The notes beneath the pieces are model-generated. The model was given only the letters and a program-made list of their open reading frames with translations, did no database searches and was not told the origin of the DNA. A program made the position numbers and the translations under genes. Of a stretch of DNA of 38,456 nucleotides, positions 27,240 through 35,580 are shown one piece after another (within the stretch, counting starts at the first letter, position 1; each line of letters starts with the position of its first letter). Source of the stretch: Acidovorax sp. (GTDB lineage: Bacteria; Pseudomonadota; Gammaproteobacteria; Burkholderiales; Burkholderiaceae_C); the NCBI RefSeq assembly GCF_021287135.1, contig NZ_JAJTBB010000075.1, positions 1 through 38,456 of the forward strand. Direction: 5' to 3'.

Positions 27240-27307
27240 AGCCTTTCCGGGGCCCCGGCTTCAGCCAGCTTTCCTTATTAGCTACCAACTTTTCCTTCTA
27301 ACGCACC

Positions 27308-28084
27308 ATGAGCGCTTTTCTTGACGAACGCGTCCTGACGGTTCACCACTGGACCGACCGCCTGTTCTCCTTCACCACCACGCGCGACACCGCGCTGCGC
27401 TTCTCCAACGGCCACTTCACGATGATCGGCCTGCGCGGCGAGAACGGCAAGCCGCTGCTGCGGGCCTACAGCATCGTGAGCCCCAACTACGAGGAGCACC
27501 TGGAATTCCTGTCCATCAAGGTGCCCGACGGCCCGCTGACCTCGCGCCTGCAACACATCAAGGTGGGCGACACCATTGTGGTGGGCAAGAAGCCCACCGG
27601 CACGCTGCTCATCGACTACCTGCTGCCCGGCAAGCGCCTGTACATGCTGTCCACCGGCACGGGCGTGGCCCCGTTCCTGAGCCTGATCCGCGACCCGGAG
27701 ACGTACGAGAAGTTTGAGGAAGTCATCCTGGTGCACGGCGTGCGCGAAGTGAAGGAACTGGCCTACCACGACTACATCACGCAGGAGCTGCCCCAGCACG
27801 AATTCCTGGGCGAGATGGTCACGAAGCAGCTCAAGTACTACCCGACGGTGACGCGCGAGCCTTTCAAGCACCAGGGCCGCGTCACCACCATCATTGAAAA
27901 CGGCCAGCTCGCCCGCGACCTGGGCCTGCCTGCCCTGAATCCCGCGGAAGACCGCGTGATGATCTGCGGCAGCCCTGAAATGCTGCGCGACCTCAAGCAC
28001 ATGATGGAAGAGCGCGGCTTCAACGAAGGCAACACCACGAAGCCGGGTGACTTCGTGATCGAACGCGCCTTTGCAGAGCAGTGA
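27308..28084 (+). CDS. fpr: Ferredoxin--NADP+ reductase
   Basis: A 258-residue FAD flavoprotein. RAYSIVSPNY is the FAD-binding RxYS motif near residue 55, STGTGVAPFLSLIRD the NADP-pyrophosphate loop near 116, and MICGSPEML the nucleotide-binding CGxP motif; the C-terminal FVIERAFAE includes the aromatic-stacking end region. It is 68 bases downstream of fdxA and without an obvious ribosome-binding site, but the start is fixed by the family N-terminus. It would move electrons from NADPH to FdxA, which then reduces Hnr. Generic fpr genes elsewhere serve stress; the position here argues for a dedicated role. Confidence 0.93.
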   Translation: MSAFLDERVLTVHHWTDRLFSFTTTRDTALRFSNGHFTMIGLRGENGKPLLRAYSIVSPNYEEHLEFLSIKVPDGPLTSRLQHIKVGDTIVVGKKPTGTLLIDYLLPGKRLYMLSTGTGVAPFLSLIRDPETYEKFEEVILVHGVREVKELAYHDYITQELPQHEFLGEMVTKQLKYYPTVTREPFKHQGRVTTIIENGQLARDLGLPALNPAEDRVMICGSPEMLRDLKHMMEERGFNEGNTTKPGDFVIERAFAEQ

Positions 28085-28145
28085 CCCCACGGCGGGTCCC
28101 CCGGGCATGTCCCGCTAGGCCCGCCCTACCCCTTCAGGACCCGCC

Positions 28146-28862
28146 ATGTCTGCCACTCCCACCAAGGCCCGCACCGCGTCCAGCCGAACTCTCTCCGCGC
28201 GCCGGCCCGGAGTCCGCGAGCAGGCCGCCCAGACCACGCGCGACAACATCCTGAAAGCGGCGATCAAGGTCTTTGCACGCTACGGATACGAAGGCGGCAG
28301 CGTGGAGAAGATCTCCAAGGCGGCCAAGTCCTTCGACCGGATGATCTACTACTACTTCGGTAGCAAGGAAGGGCTTTTCATCGAGGTCCTGGAAGAAACC
28401 TACCGCCGCATGAACGATGCCGAGTCCAAGCTGGATCTCGACACGGCCCGGCCCCTGGAGGCCCTGCAGGACGTGATTCGGTTCGTGGTGGGCTACTACC
28501 GCAAGAATCCGGAGTTCATCACGCTGCTCAATACGGAGAACCTGCACAAGGGCAAGCACATCTCCAAGTCGATGCGCGCCCGCGAGTATTCGTCGCCAGC
28601 CATTGAAGTCATCCGCCGCGTGCTGGACAGCGGCCAGGCGCAGGGCCTGTTCCGCAAGGACGTGTCGGCGCGCGATGTGTACCTGCTGATTGCGGCCACC
28701 GGCTACTTCTACATGTCCAACCGGCACACGCTGGCGGCCTTCCTGGGCGAAGACCTGGAAACCCCCGATGCGCTGGCGCACTGGGAGGCTTTCGTCATCG
28801 ATACGGTGCTGCGCGCCGTGGCACCAGGGCCGGTGCGGCCCAAGGGCAAGACCGCCGCCTGA
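28146..28862 (+). CDS. TetR/AcrR-family regulator of the nicotinate locus
   Basis: A 238-residue repressor. After a basic, disordered N-terminal ~25 residues, the helix-turn-helix is ILKAAIKVFARYGYEGGSVEKI and then DRMIYYYFGSKEGLF, the characteristic TetR turn and tyrosines. The C-terminal effector domain starts around residue 90 (LEALQDVIRFVVGYYRKNPEF). It lies between fpr and ena in the same operon, the usual place for a pathway-sensing TetR protein; NicS of Pseudomonas putida is also TetR-type, but orthology is not claimed. The inverted repeats at 26790-26845 are its likely site. Confidence 0.9.
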   Translation: MSATPTKARTASSRTLSARRPGVREQAAQTTRDNILKAAIKVFARYGYEGGSVEKISKAAKSFDRMIYYYFGSKEGLFIEVLEETYRRMNDAESKLDLDTARPLEALQDVIRFVVGYYRKNPEFITLLNTENLHKGKHISKSMRAREYSSPAIEVIRRVLDSGQAQGLFRKDVSARDVYLLIAATGYFYMSNRHTLAAFLGEDLETPDALAHWEAFVIDTVLRAVAPGPVRPKGKTAA

Positions 28863-28924
28863 GCCCGCCGATTTTCGTTGCGCGGGCGCCCTGCCCGCAT
28901 TCCCCACCCCCACCAGGAGAATCC

Positions 28925-30112
28925 ATGGCAGAAGCAGCGGCCGGCGGCAAATCCGGCAAAGTCGTCATCAAGAACATCGGTCTGTTGTTGTCGGGAGACC
29001 TGGACCGCCCCATCCTCGACGCCGACACCCTCGTCGTCCAGGACGGCCTCATCGTGGCCGTGGGCCGGGAAAAAGACTGTGACACCGAGCACGCGCAGAC
29101 GGTGATCGACGCGCGCAAGACTTGCGTGGCCCCGGGCCTGATCGACAGCCACGTGCATCCGGTGTTCGGCGACTGGACGCCGCGCCAGAACCAGCTGGGC
29201 TGGATCGACTCCACGATGAATGGCGGCGTGACCACCATGATCTCGGCCGGCGAAGTCCACCTGCCGGGCAGGCCCAAGGACATCGTGGGCCTGAAGGCCC
29301 TGGCCATCACCGCCCAACGCGCGTTCGACAACTTCCGCCCCGGCGGCGTGAAGGTGCTGGCCGGCGCGCCCGTGATCGAAAAGGGCATGACCGAGCAGGA
29401 CTTCAAGGACCTGGCCGACGCGGGCGTGAAGCTGCTGGGCGAGGTCGGCCTGGGCTCGGTCAAGGCCGGCTACGAGGCCAAGGACATGGTGGCCTGGGCC
29501 CGCAAGCACGGCATCCTGAGCACCATCCACACGGGCGGGCCGTCCATCCCGGGCTCGGGCCTGATCGACAAGGACGTGGTGCTGGAGGCGGACGCCGACG
29601 TGATCGGCCACATCAACGGCGGCCACACGGCCCTGCCCTGGAAGCATGTGTGCGAGCTGTGCGAGAAGTCTTCCCGGGCGATCGAGCTGGTGCACAACGG
29701 CAACGAGAAGATCGCCATCCAGGCCGCGCGCGCGGCCATGGAGCTCAAGTGCCCGCACCGCGTGATCCTGGGCACTGACGGCCCGGCAGGCTCGGGGGTG
29801 CAGCCGCTGGGCATGCTGCGCATGATTGCGCTGTTGTCCAGCCTGGCGGACATTCCTGCCGAGCTGGTGTTCTGCTTTGCCACCGGCAACACCGCGCGCC
29901 TGCGGGGCCTGAACTGCGGCCTGATCGAGGTGGGCCGCGCCGCGGACTTTGTCTTCATGGACCGTGCCCAGCACACGGCCGGCGCATCCCTGCTGGAGAG
30001 CGTTCAGCTGGGGGACATCCCCGGCATCGGCATGGTGATGATCGACGGCATCGTGCGCTGCGGCCGCAGCCGCAACACGCCGCCGGCCACGGAAATCCCG
30101 GTGGTGCTGTAG
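28925..30112 (+). CDS. ena: Enamidase (amidohydrolase)
   Basis: A 395-residue amidohydrolase that matches Eubacterium barkeri enamidase along its whole length as recalled: VIKNIG, GGVTTMISAG, PGRPKD, HTGGPSIPGSG, HINGGHTA, GTDGPAGSG and SRNTPPA. The metal ligands His76 and His78 (SHVHP), a bridging Glu in LLGEVGLGS, further His in HTGG and HINGG, and Asp in GTDGP are present. The enzyme hydrolyses 1,4,5,6-tetrahydro-6-oxonicotinate to 2-formylglutarate and ammonia. AGGAG precedes the ATG. Last gene of the rightward arm, followed by a strong terminator. Dihydroorotase-like alternatives lack this signature set. Confidence 0.92.
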   Translation: MAEAAAGGKSGKVVIKNIGLLLSGDLDRPILDADTLVVQDGLIVAVGREKDCDTEHAQTVIDARKTCVAPGLIDSHVHPVFGDWTPRQNQLGWIDSTMNGGVTTMISAGEVHLPGRPKDIVGLKALAITAQRAFDNFRPGGVKVLAGAPVIEKGMTEQDFKDLADAGVKLLGEVGLGSVKAGYEAKDMVAWARKHGILSTIHTGGPSIPGSGLIDKDVVLEADADVIGHINGGHTALPWKHVCELCEKSSRAIELVHNGNEKIAIQAARAAMELKCPHRVILGTDGPAGSGVQPLGMLRMIALLSSLADIPAELVFCFATGNTARLRGLNCGLIEVGRAADFVFMDRAQHTAGASLLESVQLGDIPGIGMVMIDGIVRCGRSRNTPPATEIPVVL

Positions 30113-30138
30113 GCTGCACGCGACGGCCGGCAGCGTGA

Positions 30139-30162
30139 GAAAGCCCGCAACAGCGGGCTTTC
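30139..30162 (+). terminator. Terminator after ena
   Basis: GAAAGCCCGC (30139-30148) and GCGGGCTTTC (30153-30162) form a perfect 10-bp stem around AACA. T-run is minimal on either strand. It separates ena from the convergent gene at 30220 and probably works in both directions. Confidence 0.7.
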
Positions 30163-30219
30163 AGAAACAGGGCGCACCGCCCGCAGGCCAGACGGCGCAC
30201 CGGCTGGCAGCCCGCGCGG

Positions 30220-31029
30220 TCAGTACGTGTCTGCGACGCGCACAGTTCCCGGCTGCGCGGGGCCCTGCGCGGGGCCATAAGGCTCTGCAGCCCGGGTTGG
30301 CGCGCCATCGTCCACGCGGAAGCCCTTGCCCTGGAGCACCACAGGGGTTCCCACGGCCGTGGGCTGCGCGCGCGTGAAGCGGCGCACCGACCCGTCTTCC
30401 ATGCGCACGGCGATCTGGTACACGGTCTGCGTGCGGGTGCGCTCTTCGACCTTGTGGCCCACGTAGCCGCCGCCCACAGCCCCCAGCACGGTGGCGGCCG
30501 TGCGGCCGGACCCCTTGCCGATCTGGTTGCCGACCACCGCGCCCAGCACACCGCCAGCGACGGCCCCTACCCCCGTGGCCGGGGCGCCCTGCTGCACGGC
30601 GTCTACCGACTCCACCCGGCCGCAAACGGTGCAAACCGGGGCTGGCGCCGCAGTCCGCACCGGTTGCGGGTGCGCTGCAGGCTGCGGGGCGGCATTGACC
30701 GGGCTTGCGGAGGGCGCCGCGGCGGCCCTGACGGCGCCCAGGCCCCGGGGCAGGTTGCTCTGTGCGGCCGGGGCCGCCGAGGGGTTGGGCTCAACGGCCG
30801 CGCCGCGTGGCGGGGCCGAGGCCACCGCCAGCTCGGCCGGGGCGCTGGCGCCGGACTGCGGGGCGCGGCTTTGCACGGCCAGCGTGGTGCCCAACGCGAC
30901 CACGCTCACGCCCAGCACACCGACGGCGGCCCACAGCCATTTGATGGAGGGCCCGGCAGCGGCGCCGGCAGCCACGCCCGCGGCCGGGGCCGGGGCCGGG
31001 TGCTGCTCTGGTGAAACAACGAGGCTCAT
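30220..31029 (-). CDS. Glycine-zipper 2TM-domain protein
   Basis: A 269-residue membrane-associated protein. A first hydrophobic helix (WLWAAVGVLGVSVVALGTTLA near residue 35) is followed by a long Ala/Pro-rich linker. A CTVCGRVESV segment then leads to the glycine-zipper region GVGAVAGGVLGAVVGNQIGKG and TVLGAVGGGYVGHKVEE, the hallmark of the Rick_17kDa family. GGAG precedes the ATG at 31029; an upstream extension of the frame is not supported. Such proteins insert in the envelope; function is mostly unknown. Convergent with ena, so not part of its operon. Confidence 0.82.
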   Translation of the reverse strand: MSLVVSPEQHPAPAPAAGVAAGAAAGPSIKWLWAAVGVLGVSVVALGTTLAVQSRAPQSGASAPAELAVASAPPRGAAVEPNPSAAPAAQSNLPRGLGAVRAAAAPSASPVNAAPQPAAHPQPVRTAAPAPVCTVCGRVESVDAVQQGAPATGVGAVAGGVLGAVVGNQIGKGSGRTAATVLGAVGGGYVGHKVEERTRTQTVYQIAVRMEDGSVRRFTRAQPTAVGTPVVLQGKGFRVDDGAPTRAAEPYGPAQGPAQPGTVRVADTY

Positions 31030-31243
31030 GAGGAATCTCCAAGAAGGTCTTTTGACGTTCCAGCGACAACGCTTGAACAAGGCCCGCAGCCTACCGGCGC
31101 CACCCTCGAAAACGCACGTGCGCGCTGTAAAGGACGTAAGAAGCTGTTTGCAGGACACCCCCTCGCTCCAGGTCCGTGTTCCCATGCGCCCTCTGCTGCC
31201 CACCCCCGCGTATGGGCAGGCCCCCGAACGAAAGGAAGCCCTG

Positions 31244-32149
31244 ATGGCAGGCCCGCCCGCCGCACAGATCCGCATTGGAATTTCCGGGTGGCGCTACGCA
31301 CCCTGGCGTGGCGCGTTCTATCCACCCGGCCTGCCCCAGGCCCAGGAGCTGGCCTTTGCCGCGCGCCAGTTTCCGGCCATTGAGCTCAACGGCTCGTTCT
31401 ATGCGCTGCAACGCCCGTCCAGCTACCAGCGCTGGGCGGAGCAGACGCCGCAAGGCTTTGTATTTGCCGTCAAGGCACCACGCTACATCACCCATATCCT
31501 GCGGCTGCGGGACATCCGCCCGGCGCTTGCCAACTTCTTTGCCTCGGGCGTGCTGGCGCTCGGGCCCAAGCTGGGGCCCCTGCTGTGGCAGCTGCCACCC
31601 GGCCTGGCTTTCGACGCGGGCTTGCTGGACGAGTTTCTGGCCCAGTTGCCCCGCGATGGCGAGGCCGCGCTGCGGCTTGCCGGCGAGCGGGAGGCGCGGA
31701 TGCACGGAAAGGAGTGGCTGGGCCCCGTGGCGCCCCTGCGCCTGCAGCACGCCCTGGAAGTGCGCGACCCCAGCTTCTGCCAACCCGCGGCGGCGGCCCT
31801 GCTGCAGCGCCACGGCGTGGCCCTGGTGGCGGCGGACACGGGCGGCCGCTGGCCCGAGCTGGGCGATGCCACGGCAGATTTCGTGTACATCCGCCTGCAC
31901 GGTGCGCCGAAGCTTTACGCCAGCAACTACGGGCAGGCGGCGCTGGCAACCTGGGCCGAGCGCCTGCGCGCATGGGCCGGCGGGGGCACACCCCCGGGGA
32001 TGGCACGGCTGGCGGCGACACCCCCGCCGGCCCGGCCGCGCAATGTGTTCTGCTTCTTCGACAACACCATGAAGCCTTTTGCGGCAGAGAATGCACTCGC
32101 GCTGACCCGGATGCTGGGGCTCGATGGCGAGCTGCAACTGCCGCGTTGA
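31244..32149 (+). CDS. DUF72-family protein
   Basis: A 301-residue protein with the DUF72 signature IRIGISGWRYAPWRGAFYPPG at the N-terminus, FPAIELNGSFYALQRPSSYQRW, FAVKAPRYITH, and the C-terminal region VYIRLHGAPKLYASNY and FCFFDNTMKPFAAENA. The family is a TIM barrel of unproven activity, possibly related to sugar or nucleic-acid repair enzymes. Start at 31244 follows AAAGGA. It is divergent from the glycine-zipper gene and convergent with the BrkB gene, so it stands alone. Confidence 0.88.
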   Translation: MAGPPAAQIRIGISGWRYAPWRGAFYPPGLPQAQELAFAARQFPAIELNGSFYALQRPSSYQRWAEQTPQGFVFAVKAPRYITHILRLRDIRPALANFFASGVLALGPKLGPLLWQLPPGLAFDAGLLDEFLAQLPRDGEAALRLAGEREARMHGKEWLGPVAPLRLQHALEVRDPSFCQPAAAALLQRHGVALVAADTGGRWPELGDATADFVYIRLHGAPKLYASNYGQAALATWAERLRAWAGGGTPPGMARLAATPPPARPRNVFCFFDNTMKPFAAENALALTRMLGLDGELQLPR

Positions 32150-32160
32150 ACCCGACCAGA

Positions 32161-33096
32161 TCAGGGATGCGCTGCGCGGCCGGATCCGGTGCCTGCCGGC
32201 CCGACTGGCGGCGCGCCTTCCTGAAACGCCCGGGCACAGCTGGCGGAGAACAGCAGTACGGCCGACGAGAAGTAGATCCACATCAGCAGCACCACCAGCG
32301 AGCCCGCGGCGCCGTAGGCCGACACGATGGCGGCGGTCGACAGGTACCACACCAGGATCTGCTTGCCCACCGTGAACAGCGTGGCGCCCACCACGGCTCC
32401 GGCCACCAGGCAGCGCAACGGGGGCTTGGTCCCTACGCCGATGCGCATCAGGCCCACAAACAGGGCCACGGCAAAGCCGAAAGCCACGGCCTCGTTCACC
32501 AGCTGCAGCACCGGCGCCAGCGGCAGCAGCGACAGGTGCGCCCCCGCCCAGTGGGCCAGCACGTTGATCAACGTGGACAGCACCAGGGAGACCAGCAGCA
32601 AAAAGCCCAGGGCGAGCACATAGGCCAGACCGCGCAGCCGCAGCGAAGCCATGTGCCACCAGGCGGCGCGCGCCGGTGCCGGCGCTCCGCCCCGCCACAG
32701 GTGCCCCAGCGCGGACTGCAGCTCCACAAACACGCCGGTGGCCCCCGACAGCAGGACCGCAAAGCCCAGCAGCGAAGCGATGCGCCCTTCCGATGGCGCC
32801 TGCGCGCTGGCCAGCGCCTGGCGCACCACCTCGGCCACCTGGCGCCCCATCACGCCTTGCACCTGGGCAATCAGACTGCTCTCGAGGTAGCTGCGGTCCA
32901 CCCACCAGCCCAGCAGCCCCACCAGCAGCAACAGCAAGGGCGCCAGGCTGAGCATGCCGTAGAACGACATGGCGGCGCTCATGCGCAGGCCGTCCGCGTC
33001 CAGCCACAGCGTGGTGGCGCGCCAGAAGGGCTGCAATGGCCTCCACACCGGCTGGGCCAGGCGCAGTGCGCGTTCTTTGAGGGAGACAGCGGTCAT
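32161..33096 (-). CDS. YihY/BrkB-family inner-membrane protein
   Basis: A 311-residue protein with about six transmembrane segments. MSAAMSFYGMLSLAPLLLLLV near residue 41 is the first and contains the family's A-x-SFY motif; GVGTKPPLRCLVAGAVVGATLF and GAAGSLVVLLMWIYFSSAVLLF are late conserved helices, and a cationic C-tail follows. The family was once called ribonuclease BN by mistake; function is unresolved but envelope-related. Convergent with the DUF72 gene, with an 11-base gap. Confidence 0.88.
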   Translation of the reverse strand: MTAVSLKERALRLAQPVWRPLQPFWRATTLWLDADGLRMSAAMSFYGMLSLAPLLLLLVGLLGWWVDRSYLESSLIAQVQGVMGRQVAEVVRQALASAQAPSEGRIASLLGFAVLLSGATGVFVELQSALGHLWRGGAPAPARAAWWHMASLRLRGLAYVLALGFLLLVSLVLSTLINVLAHWAGAHLSLLPLAPVLQLVNEAVAFGFAVALFVGLMRIGVGTKPPLRCLVAGAVVGATLFTVGKQILVWYLSTAAIVSAYGAAGSLVVLLMWIYFSSAVLLFSASCARAFQEGAPPVGPAGTGSGRAAHP

Positions 33097-33236
33097 GCGG
33101 CAAGCCTAAACCCCGGGGCAGCCCGCGTCCAGCCGGGAACTCCGGCAGCTGGAGGTAGGCACTGTCCCACACGCGCGCGAGCGCGGGCGGCGGGGCCGAT
33201 ATGCTTGCGGCTCCCCCACCTGCTGGAGATGCCCTG

Positions 33237-34376
33237 ATGGATTCCCGCTCCCTTGACCGTCTGCGCGCCGCCCTCCAACGCCACGTGGACGACGGCCTGC
33301 TGCCCGGCGCGGTCGCGTTGGTCCACCACCAGGGCCGCACCGTGCTGCGGGAGGCGGTGGGCCGCCTGCGGCCCGGCGGGCCGGCCATGGCCGCCGACAG
33401 CCTGTTCCGCATCTACTCGATGACCAAGCCCATTGCATCGCTGGTGGCCCTGATGCTGATGGAAGAAGGCCGCCTGCCACTGTCCCGCCCCGTGGCGCAC
33501 TACCTTCCCGCGTTTGCCGGCCAGCGCGTGTACGACGCGGCCACGGACACCACGGCGCCCGCCACCCGCGAGGCCACCGTGCAGGATCTGCTGCGGCACA
33601 CGGCCGGCTTGAGCTATGCCTGGGAGCCGGGCACCGTGCCCGACCTGTACCGGGCGGCGCGGGTGGGTTCGCGCCACCGCACCAATGCCGAGCTGGCCGC
33701 AGCGCTGGGCCCCCTGCCCCTGGTGCACCAGCCCGGCAGCCGCTGGGAGTACAGCCGCGCCACCGACGTGCTCGGCGCCGTGCTGGAGGTGGTGGAGGGC
33801 GACACCCTCGGCGCCATCCTGCGGCGGCGCGTGCTGGAGCCGCTGGGCATGCGCGACACCGGCTTTCATGTCGCGGCCGCGGAACAGCACCGGCTGGCCG
33901 AGCCGTTTGCGCGGGACCCGCAAACCGGCGCCGGGGTGATGCTGAACGATGTCTCAGCGCCGCCGGCCTTTGAGTCGGCGGGCGGCGGCCTGGTCTCCAC
34001 CGCGGATGACTACGCGCGGTTTTTGCGGCTGATGCTGGGGCGCGGCACCGGCCCGGGCGCGGACGGCCGTCCCGTGCGCCTGGTGGGGCGCGCCACCGTC
34101 GATTTCATGACGGCCAACCATCTGGGCGCCATTCCGGTGGCCGGGGACATTCTGGCCCCCGGCTACGGGTTCGGGTTGGGTGTGGCCGTGCGCTTGGCCA
34201 CCGGGGAGGCCGCCTGGCCCGGCTCGCCAGGGTCCTACAGCTGGAGCGGCATGGCCGGCACGGTCTTCTTCGCAGACCCGGCAGAAGACCTCTTTGCCAT
34301 TTTGCTCACCCAGGCCCCGGGGCAACTGCGCTACCTGGGCGAGCTCTACCCCGCCCTCGTCTACGCAGCGCTCTGA
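33237..34376 (+). CDS. Beta-lactamase-fold serine hydrolase (class C / EstB type)
   Basis: A 379-residue hydrolase. SMTK at about residue 62 (FRIYSMTKPIA) is the catalytic S-x-x-K, WEYSRATDVLG near 165 the Tyr-containing second motif, and YGFGLGVAVRL plus the late SWSGMAGTVFF the third (HxG-like) region. There is no signal peptide, so it is probably cytoplasmic and more likely an esterase or transesterase than a beta-lactamase. The ATG at 33237 (GGAG nine bases upstream) gives the normal family N-terminus; ATG 33201 is possible but adds unrelated residues. Confidence 0.88.
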   Translation: MDSRSLDRLRAALQRHVDDGLLPGAVALVHHQGRTVLREAVGRLRPGGPAMAADSLFRIYSMTKPIASLVALMLMEEGRLPLSRPVAHYLPAFAGQRVYDAATDTTAPATREATVQDLLRHTAGLSYAWEPGTVPDLYRAARVGSRHRTNAELAAALGPLPLVHQPGSRWEYSRATDVLGAVLEVVEGDTLGAILRRRVLEPLGMRDTGFHVAAAEQHRLAEPFARDPQTGAGVMLNDVSAPPAFESAGGGLVSTADDYARFLRLMLGRGTGPGADGRPVRLVGRATVDFMTANHLGAIPVAGDILAPGYGFGLGVAVRLATGEAAWPGSPGSYSWSGMAGTVFFADPAEDLFAILLTQAPGQLRYLGELYPALVYAAL

Positions 34377-34499
34377 TCCCTGCGCGTCCCGGGGACCTTT
34401 ACACTTCCACCCATCACCGGCCGCACGGGAGTGCGGGCCGGGCGGCTCATCACCCTGCCAGGCGCAAGCCGCTCGCCGGGAACGGATCAACACATTTCT

Positions 34500-35051
34500 A
34501 TGCAGATTCGCTGCGCACTGGTCGGGATGCCCGGCTCGGGCAAAACCACCATCGGGCGCCAGTTGGCGGCCCGCGCGGGCGTACCCTTCGTGGACCTGGA
34601 CCACCGGCTGGAGCAGGTGCTGGGCACCAGCATCCGGCAGTTCTTTGAAGCCGAGGGCGAGGCCGCCTTTCGGGACCGCGAGGCCCAGGCGCTGGCCGAG
34701 GCGGCCCGGCAACCCGGCGGCATGGTGCTGTCCACCGGCGGGGGCGCGGTGCTCCGGCCCGAGAACCGCAAGGTGCTGCAGGCGTTCGGCAATGTCCTGT
34801 ACCTGCGCGCGTCGCCCGAAGACATCTACAAGCGCGTCAGGCACGACAAGACGCGCCCCTTGCTGCAAGGCGTGAACCCGCTGGACAAGCTGCGCGACCT
34901 GTACGCCCAGCGCGACCCGTTGTACCGGGAAGCCGCCCACTACGTCATCGAAACCGGGCGTCCCACGGTCCACACACTGGTGAACATGATCATGATGCAG
35001 CTGGAGATGGCGGGAAGCGCAGAGGCCAGTACAGCCGGCGGCTTGCCCTGA
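34500..35051 (+). CDS. aroK: Shikimate kinase
   Basis: A 183-residue kinase that phosphorylates shikimate with ATP in aromatic amino-acid synthesis. Walker A is GMPGSGKTT (9-17), the shikimate-binding Asp is in FVDLDHRLE, Arg is in AFRDREAQAL, the Gly-rich contact is STGGGAVLRPENR and the lid Arg is in DKTRPLL. Complete and of normal length. Unusually it is not next to aroB, with which aroK is usually linked in betaproteobacteria, so it may be a second copy. Ribosome-binding site is weak. Cytoplasmic. Confidence 0.9.
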   Translation: MQIRCALVGMPGSGKTTIGRQLAARAGVPFVDLDHRLEQVLGTSIRQFFEAEGEAAFRDREAQALAEAARQPGGMVLSTGGGAVLRPENRKVLQAFGNVLYLRASPEDIYKRVRHDKTRPLLQGVNPLDKLRDLYAQRDPLYREAAHYVIETGRPTVHTLVNMIMMQLEMAGSAEASTAGGLP

Positions 35052-35125
35052 CGGGATGCGCTGGGCCCCGGTGCCTGTATCGCTTCTCTCCCGATTCCAG
35101 CCTGTCGATTTGGATAAAATTCGGC

Positions 35126-35170
35126 TCTAGCGCCCGTAAATAAAGCGCGAACAGCTATTGTATTTATAGC
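35126..35170 (-). repeat. Second copy of the Comamonadaceae-type intergenic repeat
   Basis: Read on the minus strand this gives GCTAT...ATAGC (35154-35158 with 35166-35170), then GCGC...GCGC around a short loop and CTAGAG. That is the order seen at 12345-12406 on the plus strand with diverged loops. It lies 75 bases after the shikimate kinase stop codon. Confidence 0.55.
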
Positions 35171-35310
35171 AATTTCGCCTCAACACGCCCGTACCCCCGC
35201 AGGTGGTTCTCAGGGGTGCTGGCGGGCCTCTGAAGGAACGGATGGCGTGGCCGCGTACACTTTTTCGACCCCGGGTCCGTTGCCCGGTTTTCCTTGTCTG
35301 GTTATCCACC

Positions 35311-35550
35311 ATGCCCACCGCAGCCCTGCCCCTTGATCCCGCCGCCTGTCCGCTGTGCGGCGGAGCGAATGCGTGCGCACTGGCGCAAGGCCTGCCGGCC
35401 GAGCACTGCTGGTGCATGCGGGCCACCCTGAACCCTGCGGCGCTGGCCGCGGTGCCGGAGGCGCTTCGGCGCAAGGCCTGCATCTGCGCACGCTGCGGCA
35501 CGCATTTGGCAACACCCGCCTCCACGGCGGCGGCGCGAGCGCCGATATGA
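35311..35550 (+). CDS. Cysteine-rich CWC-family protein
   Basis: A 79-residue protein with three Cys pairs: CPLCGG near the N-terminus, CWCMR in the middle (the motif that names the family), and CICARCG near the end. The spacing suggests bound zinc. The family is small, widespread in betaproteobacteria and without known function. The ATG at 35311 is chosen because conserved residues begin there; the frame runs further upstream without similarity. It precedes the tautomerase gene by 30 bases, possibly in one transcript. Confidence 0.82.
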   Translation: MPTAALPLDPAACPLCGGANACALAQGLPAEHCWCMRATLNPAALAAVPEALRRKACICARCGTHLATPASTAAARAPI

Positions 35551-35580
35551 TCGGACGCTTTGCACGCACAAGGATCTGAT

